Assembly (NCBI GenBank): GCA_958295645.1
Contig: OY282361.1
Span: 2,322,501-2,386,500 of the forward strand
Reading direction: 5' to 3'
Source: Longimicrobiales bacterium
GTDB taxonomy: Bacteria; Gemmatimonadota; Gemmatimonadetes; Longimicrobiales; Gaopeijiaceae
DNA: 64,000 bases
The notes below the pieces were generated by a model. That model was not told where the DNA came from and searched no databases. It saw nothing but the letters and a program-made list of their open reading frames with translations. Both the position numbers and the translations under genes were made by a program. Shown here one piece after another: positions 36,301 to 44,766 of this stretch (the stretch's first letter is position 1; each line of letters starts with the position of its first letter).

Positions 36301-37419
36301 CCGAGACCCCGGCAACACAGCCACCTGCCCGCGAAGCCCATCGCGGCCGACATCGCTCAACGAAGGCCGGGGCCGAGACCCCGGCAACACGCCGCCAGGC
36401 ACGCCTGCGGGCGCGCCGGATAGCACCGCTCAACGAAGGCCGGGGCCGAGACCCCGGCAACACAAGCTATGAAATCTTGTGCGCCGTCGGGGTTCCCTCG
36501 CTCAACGAAGGCCGGGGCCGAGACCCCGGCAACACGAAAGCTTGAACCCGAGTCGCCGGTTGAAGACTCTTCGCTCAACGAAGGCCGGGGCCGAGACCCC
36601 GGCAACACCGCCGAGAAGCACGGGCTCACGCGCGACGCCATGCTCGCTCAACGAAGGCCGGGGCCGAGACCCCGGCAACACTTCGGTCACGCCCTTTATC
36701 CCCCAGGTTTCGGTCAGCGCTCAACGAAGGCCGGGGCCGAGACCCCGGCAACACGTGGACCCGCGCGAGGCCTCGATGCCGTGGACGACCGCTCAACGAA
36801 GGCCGGGGCCGAGACCCCGGCAACACGAGCTCGATCTTTCCGGTGGCGGAGTCGTGGCTCCACGCTCAACGAAGGCCGGGGCCGAGACCCCGGCAACACA
36901 GAGTAAGCCGCCTATCCGATTGACGGGCGGCAATGAGAACCGCTCAACGAAGGCCGGGGCCGAGACCCCGGCAACACGCGAACAAACGAAGCCGTGGTTG
37001 ATGCCCGAACAGATCGCTCAACGAAGGCCGGGGCCGAGACCCCGGCAACACGGACTGGCTGCCGCAGCGCGAGCAGGCGCACGAGTGCGCTCAACGAAGG
37101 CCGGGGCCGAGACCCCGGCAACACAGCCGGAACATGTCAAGTGCGAAGCGCAATCCAAGCGCGCTCAACGAAGGCCGGGGCCGAGACCCCGGCAACACGC
37201 GCAGGCCGTCGTAGACCGGCCACCGCGGCGCCGACGCTCAACGAAGGCCGGGGCCGAGACCCCGGCAACACGCCAGTGCTGAACGACGCCTTGCGGAAGC
37301 GGGGGCTCGCTCAACGAAGGCCGGGGCCGAGACCCCGGCAACACCTGGATAGAGCGTCGCAAGAAGACGGTCAATGAGCTGGCGCTCAACGAAGGCCGGG
37401 GCCGAGACCCCGGCAACAC
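33361..37419 (-). CRISPR. CRISPR array, 56 repeats and 55 spacers, type I-G
   Basis: I counted 56 repeats from 33361-33396 (degenerate, 5' third mutated) to 37384-37419. The visible 36-nt plus-strand unit begins GCTCAACGAAGG and ends CCCCGGCAACAC; every spacer also ends in C just before it, so the effective repeat is 37 nt. In the crRNA sense (minus strand) it begins GTGTTGCC, ends TTGAGCG and folds into a 7-bp GCCGGGG/CCCCGGC stem with a TCTCGG loop, suitable for the Cas6 part of Csb2. The degenerate end at 33361 and the cas operon at the other side put the leader at 37420. Spacers are 34-41 nt, mostly 35-36. Two spacers are exact duplicates (34716 = 34934; 35664 = 35739). Confidence 0.98.
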
Positions 37420-37623
37420 TGCTAATCTACCGAAAGAGCCATCTCAGGTGGTCTTGCTTCATCGCATCGACCATGAGAAGGACAAAACCATCCCGCTCGT
37501 CCACAAGAATACGCGATAACACACGTATTCGCGTCGGGCGAGGCACCTCTCTCCGCGCCGATCTGCCTTTGGCGGACCGATCGACCCACCGGCAGCCGGA
37601 ATCACCGGAGGTTCGCAGACCGT
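37420..37623 (-). promoter_or_regulatory. CRISPR leader
   Basis: This 204-nt stretch between cas2 and the first repeat is richer in A/T close to the array (CTTTCGGTAGATTAGCA just before the first repeat in the crRNA sense). It contains a perfect 7-bp inverted repeat, GAATACG at 37507-37513 and CGTATTC at 37524-37530. It should hold the array promoter and the sequence recognised during spacer insertion. Confidence 0.7.
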
Positions 37624-37914
37624 TCAAACCACCCATGGATCTCCCAGTTCGCGTCCCCCGGTCCTACCGAAGCGCAACCTCGCATCGCCAATTTCTCCTG
37701 CGAATCTGTAGACGATCACCGAGTCTCGTTGACCATCTATTGCGTCCTGAACTTCCCCCATCATCTGAGCGAATCTCGTCGGGGAGAGCCTGCACTCAAA
37801 GACTGACAGCTGGACGCGCTCGCCGTACTTCTCACACAGGCGAGCAACCTCCCGAAGCCTTGCGGCTCCGGACCCTTCGGTGTCCGCGATGTCGTAGGTC
37901 AGGAGGATGTCCAC
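37624..37914 (-). CDS. cas2: Cas2 adaptation protein
   Basis: 96 residues from a GTG at 37914, four bases after the cas1 stop. A longer reading to 38094 only covers cas1 in another frame. It starts VDILLTYDIAD, the first beta strand of the ferredoxin-like fold with the conserved Asp8, and continues with RLREVARLCEKYGERVQLSVFEC and VIVYRF. Cas2 dimers bridge two Cas1 dimers in the spacer integration complex. It is last in the cas operon, next to the leader. Confidence 0.93.
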   Translation of the reverse strand: MDILLTYDIADTEGSGAARLREVARLCEKYGERVQLSVFECRLSPTRFAQMMGEVQDAIDGQRDSVIVYRFAGEIGDARLRFGRTGGRELGDPWVV

Positions 37915-37918
37915 GACG

Positions 37919-38935
37919 CTACGGTAGCACGAACGGCGGATACGCCGGCAGGTCGCCTCGCAGAAAGCGAGCGAGCAGAGTGGCCTGAACGGACGGTAGC
38001 GCCCACCGGCCGACGTTCCTGTCGCACACTCCGTGATAGATGTCTTCTTCCTTGTGCTTCTCCCACAAACGCAACAGGTGAGTCCTGCCGGCATCAGTCA
38101 AGTAAACGCCGCCGCCAGGCATCTCGACGAAGCTGTCTGGCACAACCTGTCTTCGACGAATCAACGACACTACGAACCTATCCGTAAGCGCACGCAACTC
38201 TTCCACGAGGTCGAGGGCCAGTGAGGGCCGGCCCGATCTAGGCCGGTGAAAGAAACCCATCTGGTAGTCGAGTCCTATGCTCTCCAAAGCACCAGTGAAT
38301 TCTGTCAGTAGCAATCCGTAACAGAATCCCAGCAAAGCGTTCACCGGGTCTCGGGGCGGTCGGCGAGTGCGTCCGAGGAAAGGGAAGCGAGTCGTCGCCA
38401 GCGCCTGCCGGACAGCGCGGAAATATATCCGGGCGGCATCGCCTTCAATGCCACGCACTTGGTCGGCTGTCTCTGCGTTTTCCAAGCGAGCGACGCGCTG
38501 CCGGATGTGCTCGGCCCGCATCGCTAGATCGTTCGCCCTCCGACTATCCCTCTCGTCCCTGGACCACCTTGCCGCGATTTTTCTGCTGTTCTGAAGTTTC
38601 GCTGCAACGATGGCCTTTGCGATGGCCAACGATTGAGCCTCGTCCGACAAGGCACGGTAGAGGGCACCGCGCAAGTGGACGTTTCCACCGGTCGCGCCCC
38701 CGACGACAAATCTCACGGTGCCGCCCCGGCGCAACGCCGTCACTCGCACGCCTCGCTTTATGCAAGCGTCCATCGCCTGGGAAGTCAGTTGACCTCCACC
38801 CAGCATGACAATCGAATCGATGCCCTCAAGAGGAATGTTCTGGCTTCCCTCCGGCGTCGTGATTCTCAGGGAGCCGCGCCGATGTCTGACCTTGGCGCGA
38901 TGATGGCGGACATAGACCGTGCTCAGGTAGCGCAT
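37919..38935 (-). CDS. cas1: Cas1 integrase
   Basis: 338 residues. I chose the ATG at 38935 (MRYLSTVYV), 13 nt inside the end of cas4; the open frame upstream is antisense-like low-quality sequence. The catalytic residues are present: Glu in GIEGDAARIYF near 164, His in GFFHRPRSGRP near 231 and the acidic pair in LALDLVEELR near 242. In many type I-G loci Cas4 and Cas1 form one fused protein; here they are separate, overlapping genes, which would still give a stoichiometric complex. Function: integration of new spacers. Confidence 0.95.
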   Translation of the reverse strand: MRYLSTVYVRHHRAKVRHRRGSLRITTPEGSQNIPLEGIDSIVMLGGGQLTSQAMDACIKRGVRVTALRRGGTVRFVVGGATGGNVHLRGALYRALSDEAQSLAIAKAIVAAKLQNSRKIAARWSRDERDSRRANDLAMRAEHIRQRVARLENAETADQVRGIEGDAARIYFRAVRQALATTRFPFLGRTRRPPRDPVNALLGFCYGLLLTEFTGALESIGLDYQMGFFHRPRSGRPSLALDLVEELRALTDRFVVSLIRRRQVVPDSFVEMPGGGVYLTDAGRTHLLRLWEKHKEEDIYHGVCDRNVGRWALPSVQATLLARFLRGDLPAYPPFVLP

Positions 38936-39540
38936 GAGAAAACGACTTCCCTCATGTAACGGACGACGCGATCCGGCGCACTCGTCACCTCGGGCAGGCA
39001 ATGGTGTCTCAACTGACATTCTGCGCACCTGCGATCGTTCGGTGCCTCGGGAAGCACGCCTGTCGACAACTGCTCCCGTATCGATCGAATCGCTTCCACC
39101 ACCCTCTGCCGCAACGACGGCGTGAAGCACACCGGCTCGCGGCGCCTCGGTCCTCCGTACCAGACATAGCCGTCGGGGATATCGACCTCCAGCATTTCCT
39201 CTAGGCACAAAGCCTGAGCGCAAAGCTGCATATCTGCGGCCAAGCCGTGTCGGACACCGGACTTGTATTCGACTGGACGGACAACGCCATCCTCGCTCTC
39301 TACGACGTCCGCCCGACCGGACAGCCCGAGAGCCTCCGACCAGAGCGGGATAGCCCGAAATACGTGTCGTCCCCGTTCCTGCCGATGGCGACCGCTGTCC
39401 ACCCGGTGGTGCGCACGCAAGCCTCGCACCGTGTGCTGGTTGTGGCTCCACACGCCGTCGCCATGGATGAGCGCACACTGGCGATGACAGTACTCAAAGT
39501 GTTCGATCGCCGAAATTCGCACGATCGGCTCAGTGGTCAC
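38923..39540 (-). CDS. cas4: Cas4 exonuclease (separate, not fused to Cas1)
   Basis: 205 residues from a GTG at 39540, which forms a GTGA overlap with the csb3 stop. The N-terminal Fe-S Cys is in EYCHRQCAL near 15-23, the nuclease core in GRADVVE near 75 and VEYKSG near 89, and the C-terminal three Cys in CAECQLRHHC near 176-185. Together these give the 4Fe-4S-containing RecB-like fold. Cas4 trims prespacers and selects the PAM. The 13-nt overlap with cas1 suggests that a single fused ancestor split, or that fusion never happened here. Confidence 0.92.
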   Translation of the reverse strand: MTTEPIVRISAIEHFEYCHRQCALIHGDGVWSHNQHTVRGLRAHHRVDSGRHRQERGRHVFRAIPLWSEALGLSGRADVVESEDGVVRPVEYKSGVRHGLAADMQLCAQALCLEEMLEVDIPDGYVWYGGPRRREPVCFTPSLRQRVVEAIRSIREQLSTGVLPEAPNDRRCAECQLRHHCLPEVTSAPDRVVRYMREVVFSCAT

Positions 39541-40451
39541 AAGTGCTCCGAACCGAAAGCCGTAGTTCGATCCCCACTGCCCCTGGGCTGATATCGAACA
39601 ATCTTCCAAGCGGCATGTACTCCGATGCGGCTCCACGCATATCTCCGTCCCGGTTGCCACACATCAAGAAGAGCATCGATACCGAAGCGGTCGAGTCCTT
39701 GGCACCATGCGGGCCACATGAAACGGACTTCGCTACGCCCTTCGCGCCTGCTCTCGACCGTTCGCCACCCGCGCTGAAGCGCCGAAAAACGAGCTGAGGA
39801 ACCCAACCGCCCATCCGTGCCGCGTCCTCGGACCGGAAACAGCGCCAATCCGAAGAACGCCAGCACCTCAATGACCGGGTCCACCCAACGACCGGTGAAA
39901 TCCGCCTGAGATCCGATTCGGGAGTGGTCAAAGCCCAAACCATTGTCGTTGACACGAACGGAACGGCCCAAGAGAGAGTCCCCGATCCGACAGGACGACG
40001 ACTCCTTCACGTGCCCGTGCACCTTCAGCAATCGATGGTGCAGCCACTTGATCGTCCCTGGACCTGCTGGATCGAATGGCGCATGGGCCACCTCCCCCTG
40101 CTTGTCGACATGCAGGTCGGTCAGGGTCGAAGAAAGCGTCCACGACTGCGGGTGGCGGCGAGCCGCCCTCGCGCGACTTTCGAACGCTTCGAGAGGAACT
40201 TTTCGTTCCAGGACATTCTTCCCATTTCTCCAGTTGCTTGCGAGCGGTAGTTCTTGCAGCATCTTCGCATTCGGCCACGACGTCGCCAAGACGTCGATCG
40301 GATCGTCGCCGTCCGCAGATAGAACCGCCACCGGAGTGGCGTCGGCCGTCCAATGCAGTCGGAGTCGCGAGTCGAGAACCGTGGCTCCAACAGCAGCTAG
40401 CCAGCCGTTGATCCACGAAGCGGGCAGTCCGCGACAAGACACGGAGGCCAT
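39537..40451 (-). CDS. csb3: Csb3-like subunit of type I-G Cascade (Cas8-equivalent candidate)
   Basis: 304 residues; its ATG shares one base with the cas3 stop (TGATG). The N-terminus SWINGWLAAVGATVL fits the Csb3 (GSU0052-type) family as I remember it; other distinctive parts are WTLSSTLTDLH near 103 and FFGLALFPVRG near 199. Type I-G loci carry either the large Csx17 (Cas8g) or this smaller Csb3. By position it should complete the effector complex with Csb1 and Csb2 and help find the PAM, but direct evidence for Csb3 function is thin. A profile search would settle the family. Confidence 0.65.
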   Translation of the reverse strand: MASVSCRGLPASWINGWLAAVGATVLDSRLRLHWTADATPVAVLSADGDDPIDVLATSWPNAKMLQELPLASNWRNGKNVLERKVPLEAFESRARAARRHPQSWTLSSTLTDLHVDKQGEVAHAPFDPAGPGTIKWLHHRLLKVHGHVKESSSCRIGDSLLGRSVRVNDNGLGFDHSRIGSQADFTGRWVDPVIEVLAFFGLALFPVRGRGTDGRLGSSARFSALQRGWRTVESRREGRSEVRFMWPAWCQGLDRFGIDALLDVWQPGRRYAWSRIGVHAAWKIVRYQPRGSGDRTTAFGSEHL

Positions 40452-43348
40452 CAGTCGGCTTTCTCGCTTGGGGCCACCGCGGAACGCCTCGATACCGCGT
40501 GATCCGCAAGGCGTACGATCGCTTCAAGCAAAGCAAGGCCCCATGGGCCAAATTCACTGTTGAGCCTTCGAAACCTCGCCGGCTGTGTCCAGTCGACATC
40601 CGACAGATCTGCCGTCGCCTGGACCGAATACCCCGCGATTTCGCTGGATACGATCGCCGGTGCGCCATCGCTTGCCGGACGCACGAGCGGCCGTCCCTGG
40701 CCGTGATGGCTCGCGACCAAATGGATCAACAGGTCGCGCAGGCATTGGTCGCCCCATTCGGAGTCGCGTTCAAGCCACTGGTCTACAAGGCGCACCGACA
40801 ACGCCTCGTGCCGACCGCCGCGGGGCCATCCGGCCCTGGCGCGCGCCTTTTCCCACCGGTGGCGCGGTATATTCGACTTGGCCAGTGTGATTCCGTGATG
40901 ATTGTCGTCCGGGTCCAGCCAGCGCTGAAAGCGCGGATCCGCCTTACCCTTGTCGTGCAGGAGGCCAGCACGCTCGACCGCTTGAGCCACGTGGCCAGGC
41001 ACCCCGATGCGCTCCGCGATCGCTCGCGCACGCTCCGCGACTTCATCTCCGTGGCGGTCCAAGGGCACCACTTGGTCCGTCAGCGACATTTCGTCGAACT
41101 CGTCGCTTCGCCGTTGGGCAATCCTTTCCGTACAGCAAAGTCTAGCGACCTCTCCTCTCGGTTCCCGCACCTCGACGCTCACCGACTCAGCGAAATCCAT
41201 CCACTCTTTCTGATCCCATCCCGGCGGCGTATTCGCTTCGCGGACAGCGTCGAGAATTCGGCTCGCAGCGTTCTGCCGCTCCTCGCGATCGATCTCCTCG
41301 CTGTCCTGGCTAATTCCCCGCGCTGTCTCAATGAGGGATTCGGGAACATCAACGCCACACAACCGTTTGATGGCAACGGGGTCCAGGGGCAATCCATTCC
41401 CGATGAGCGACACATCCACAGCTGGGGACTGCGAAGACGGTTCCCAACCGAACTCGTCAAGGAGGCCACGATCCGAAGGCAGCACCAGGACATCGCCTGG
41501 CCGCAAGTCACCAAAACCGACTTTCTCGAGGCTTGCTCCATCCGCCGGGCGGATGCGGTGCACTGTCTCGTCCGGACCCTCGTCCGGATCCAGAGTCTTA
41601 CGGAACTCGGAAATCGGGACGCTCACCGATTCTTGATTCCTGGCCCGTGGCCAAAGGTGGGCCTCCACGCGCCGCTTGCCGGCTACTGCTCGGTCTTCAG
41701 CATCGGGAATGTGCGCCCGCCAGATCACCGACACCAGTCGGTCGGCTCCGGCAATTCCCGAAAAATAGGGCTCGACCGGTGCTTCTCCTTCGGGCGGAGT
41801 TGCCGTCTTGATCCATTCCCAAAGCAGTCCGAAGAGAATCTCTGGAGCTCGCCCGGGGTCGTCGTTCGGGAGGCCGAGCACGGTCTGGATGCTACCCGGA
41901 CCGAGATCCAGCTTTCCCTCCGAGTCCACGGACTGCGCCGCCTCGAGGCATCGCTTGACGTCCTCCGGCTCTCGCCCATAGACAGGCCATTCGGGTACCT
42001 TGGCATCTCGGCGCTGACGCTTGGGCGGGGGCGCGTGGAGGTAGACGGCGCGAGCGTGACGATGACGACCGAGGCGATTCAACCGTCCTAGCCGCTGAGT
42101 CAAGGCGCGCACCCCACAGTTCTCGGTAACTAGGTACTCGGCGTCAATGTCTGCTCCGACTTCCAGAGTCTGCGTCGCAACGACGATCAAGTGCCGATCC
42201 CGCCGGCACTCGGCGTCCCTTCCGGATGGCATACCGTCCTTCGGATCAAGAACTCGGCGACGAACGTGCTCGGCTTCGCGTTCACGAGCTCGACCAGTCA
42301 GCAACAAGACTTCGGCGTCGTTAGCCATGAGCTTTCTCAACTGCTCGTGCGCCTGTCGCGCCGTTTCGGGCGTGTTGGCGAACACGACGCCTGAGGCCCG
42401 TGCCGGCGCGTCATCAAGCAAATCCTTAATCGCCTCGGCCAACTTCCGTCCCACCTCCTCGGCCAACTTCCGTCCCACCTCATTGGTTTTGCAATCACGA
42501 AGTTCCACCGGCTTGGCCGCTTCCAATCGCTCGCGCACCACGCAATGTGCGCGATCGTCGTCGTCCAGATCGAAGCGGGACGCGCCCGTTGCGGCACCGG
42601 TGGCAGTTAGGGCCACCACCCGCGGCCGCGACCGTGAACCGGGGAGGACATCCTGTTTCCGGGTCCCGCATTCGTCGAGTGCCGTGCAGAGCGTTTCCAA
42701 GTGGGGCGCGAGGTGAGCTTCGTCTAGGAGAACGAGGCTGTCGGTCCCCGCCATGGCGGCGTCGATGGGCCGCATCCTGTGCCGCGATCCGTACCCTCGA
42801 AACAACAGCCGCGATCCGTACATAGGAAGTGTGGACAACACCACCGCCGGCTGGGATGGATCGGCAGGCGTGCGCGTCGTGACGCCCCCTCGGAGCCGAA
42901 TCACCTCCAGCGGCTTGTCGCCGGGCACCGACGCGAGTAAGCGCAGTCGGCCGGCAACGGCCGCAACCGTTGCCACAGCCTCAGTGGACAACCCGGAGTT
43001 CAAGGGGTCACGGAGTGCCGTCGCGATCTTGCAAGCGTGTCTCGCAGTGGAATCCACAAGTAGACGCCGGTTGACCACCCACCAGATTCGAGTCGGTGCC
43101 GACCGATTCGACGGTGCGCGACCCGCTTGCGACGCAAGCCACCAGACGGCGATGTCCAAACAGGCCGTCTTCCCCAGTCCAGTCGGCACGCCGACTTCAG
43201 CTGGCCACTCCTCGTCCCTCTCAACCTGTCGAGCGAGGCGCTTCTGCCAAGGGAATGGGTCGCGCTCGTTGATGGCGCGATAGAACGATTCGAAATTCGG
43301 CATCTCGGTAGTGGTTGCACTTCCAGCGAGCACTGGGTTGCCGGTCAT
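40451..43348 (-). CDS. cas3: Cas3 helicase-nuclease, type I-G architecture (C-terminal HD)
   Basis: 965 residues; the ATG at 43348 overlaps the csb2 stop as ATGA (a later Met at 43303 is possible). Helicase motifs come first: Walker A PTGLGKTA near 58, DEAH near 205, SF2 motif III in ALTATG near 244, and motif VI region TQRLGRLNRLGR near 420. The HD nuclease motif (LLHDKGKADP) is near 800, after the helicase. This helicase-then-HD order is characteristic of type I-G/I-U and opposite to most Cas3. It unwinds and degrades target DNA recruited by Cascade. A small in-frame tandem duplication (EVGRKLAE twice) lies near 300. Confidence 0.93.
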   Translation of the reverse strand: MTGNPVLAGSATTTEMPNFESFYRAINERDPFPWQKRLARQVERDEEWPAEVGVPTGLGKTACLDIAVWWLASQAGRAPSNRSAPTRIWWVVNRRLLVDSTARHACKIATALRDPLNSGLSTEAVATVAAVAGRLRLLASVPGDKPLEVIRLRGGVTTRTPADPSQPAVVLSTLPMYGSRLLFRGYGSRHRMRPIDAAMAGTDSLVLLDEAHLAPHLETLCTALDECGTRKQDVLPGSRSRPRVVALTATGAATGASRFDLDDDDRAHCVVRERLEAAKPVELRDCKTNEVGRKLAEEVGRKLAEAIKDLLDDAPARASGVVFANTPETARQAHEQLRKLMANDAEVLLLTGRAREREAEHVRRRVLDPKDGMPSGRDAECRRDRHLIVVATQTLEVGADIDAEYLVTENCGVRALTQRLGRLNRLGRHRHARAVYLHAPPPKRQRRDAKVPEWPVYGREPEDVKRCLEAAQSVDSEGKLDLGPGSIQTVLGLPNDDPGRAPEILFGLLWEWIKTATPPEGEAPVEPYFSGIAGADRLVSVIWRAHIPDAEDRAVAGKRRVEAHLWPRARNQESVSVPISEFRKTLDPDEGPDETVHRIRPADGASLEKVGFGDLRPGDVLVLPSDRGLLDEFGWEPSSQSPAVDVSLIGNGLPLDPVAIKRLCGVDVPESLIETARGISQDSEEIDREERQNAASRILDAVREANTPPGWDQKEWMDFAESVSVEVREPRGEVARLCCTERIAQRRSDEFDEMSLTDQVVPLDRHGDEVAERARAIAERIGVPGHVAQAVERAGLLHDKGKADPRFQRWLDPDDNHHGITLAKSNIPRHRWEKARARAGWPRGGRHEALSVRLVDQWLERDSEWGDQCLRDLLIHLVASHHGQGRPLVRPASDGAPAIVSSEIAGYSVQATADLSDVDWTQPARFRRLNSEFGPWGLALLEAIVRLADHAVSRRSAVAPSEKAD

Positions 43349-44766
43349 CGGTCTTTCGTTGCTGTCAGGGGTCGAGTGGGAACGCATAGCCCAAACCCGC
43401 GCTGACGACCACTCCCGATGACGACCGGCCCCGAGACGGGGTCGGCGAAGCGAACCGCCACATGGCAGTAAGGAAGCCAGGGTCGGCCGGGTCGGTGCAC
43501 CTCCACTGGCGCAAGATCAACGGCACCGCGCACTAATGGAGTCCGCGCCGAGCGAAACGCGATCGGTTCCGGAAGTCCTGCGTGCTGGCACCAACGACCT
43601 ATTTCGGCTAGGTCGAGAGCGCACCGACGCTCGTGGATCGCCGGGAACGCCGTAACCCACTCGCAGGACTTGCGTTCCCACCGACGCGGCTGGATGGCGA
43701 CCGGACGATTTCCGTCGCGGGGCTCTACCGCTATATCAACGCCGTTGCCGACGAGCCGCCGTACCGAAAACGCCGCGCGTCGCACGCTCCGGCACTCGGC
43801 ATCGTCCGTTTCCGGCGGCATCCACAGCGCCAAGCCATGAATTCGTCCCCTTGAATGGGGAAAGCCCACATCCGGCAGCACCAGGAAGCGGGCCAGTTCG
43901 TAGCCCTTCCCAGTAAACCCGTGCCCATGGAGAACAGCGGGCGGATCACCGAAGATTCTCTGGTGCTGGCTGAGAACCGCTTCCTTGAACAACGCCGTCA
44001 CGACACTGATTCGTCGGCCCGGCAAGGCGAATCCCAGACGAAGCCAAGCTACGACTCCTCCACTTGACGTCCGCGGTTCGGAACAAGGGTCGCGGTATGC
44101 CGCCTCGTGACGCAAGCCGGGAAATTGCGAGCGACCGACGTCGGCCCCATGCTTTCTCCATGCTTCGTACATCTGGTCGAGGATACGCAGGTCCCCAGAT
44201 GCCGGCACGTTGATCGCAAGGGTGCCTTCGGAGTCTGGCACGAACGCAACGCCTAGCTCGTCAAAAGCAGAACGTCCGCTCCGGACTCGAATGCGAACCG
44301 GTGAATCCGAAGTCCCCAGATACCCGATGCGGGCCGCGCGAGACCGCAGGGCCGTCAGCGTTGTATCGCGGGGCACATCCACATCCCAGGAATACACAAG
44401 CCGAGGATTCTTCGGTGCGACTCGAACGCCGGGTCGAATGAGCGTCGCCTTCCTGCCGACGTATTCCTGATGAGTGGAACTAACCGCCCCGCCCTTGTGC
44501 TCTACCACATAGCGCGGCTGAATCTCAGTGTGCGGAGGATTGCAGTCGGCGTGAATCACCGGCGGCGGCAGGCGTTCGAGCCACGCGAGTTCCGAGCCGT
44601 CTGTGACCGCGCACCGCTCTCCGGTACCATCCGCCGCCACGAACGCGGCGAAGAGCCGAAAGGGCGCGGGCGGCCATTCTGGAACCACCGTGCGGCCAGT
44701 GTTTGCCGTGCCCAGGGCGTCTCCACGAAAGACCCCGTGAAGCAGTTCGACCGAAATGGAGAACAT
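43345..44766 (-). CDS. csb2: Csb2 (GSU0054 family), Cas5-Cas6 fusion
   Basis: 473 residues from the ATG at 44766, which shares one base with the csb1 stop. The N-terminal FSISVELLHGVFRGDALG with PEWPPAPFRLFAAFVAA is typical of this family's Cas5-like RAMP part. The C-terminal part has HVAVRFADPVSGPVVIGSG followed by a glycine-rich loop (GSGRQRGFGLC) like Cas6. Known type I-G Csb2 caps the crRNA 5' end and processes pre-crRNA at the repeat hairpin. The repeat here offers a 7-bp stem for this. Confidence 0.9.
   Translation of the reverse strand: MFSISVELLHGVFRGDALGTANTGRTVVPEWPPAPFRLFAAFVAADGTGERCAVTDGSELAWLERLPPPVIHADCNPPHTEIQPRYVVEHKGGAVSSTHQEYVGRKATLIRPGVRVAPKNPRLVYSWDVDVPRDTTLTALRSRAARIGYLGTSDSPVRIRVRSGRSAFDELGVAFVPDSEGTLAINVPASGDLRILDQMYEAWRKHGADVGRSQFPGLRHEAAYRDPCSEPRTSSGGVVAWLRLGFALPGRRISVVTALFKEAVLSQHQRIFGDPPAVLHGHGFTGKGYELARFLVLPDVGFPHSRGRIHGLALWMPPETDDAECRSVRRAAFSVRRLVGNGVDIAVEPRDGNRPVAIQPRRWERKSCEWVTAFPAIHERRCALDLAEIGRWCQHAGLPEPIAFRSARTPLVRGAVDLAPVEVHRPGRPWLPYCHVAVRFADPVSGPVVIGSGRQRGFGLCVPTRPLTATKDR

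Noticed and set aside
33363-37377. Long open frames across 33400-37400 rich in repeats such as PGSRPRPSLS or STKAGAETPAT.
   Set aside because: They are the CRISPR repeats and spacers translated; the repeat happens to lack stops in several frames. None has a start region or non-repeat domain.
38936-39478. An upstream extension of cas1 by 181 residues that would give a Cas4-Cas1 fusion-like protein.
   Set aside because: The added frame runs antisense-like over cas4 and has no domain; cas4 itself is intact in another frame.
42630-42680. Cas3 contains the peptide VLPGSRSRPR, which resembles the translated CRISPR repeat VLPGSRPRPS, suggesting repeat DNA inside cas3.
   Set aside because: At the DNA level the match is weak and spread over wobble and non-wobble positions; the region fits Cas3 family sequence before the ALTATG motif. 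Chance in GC-rich DNA is the simplest view.
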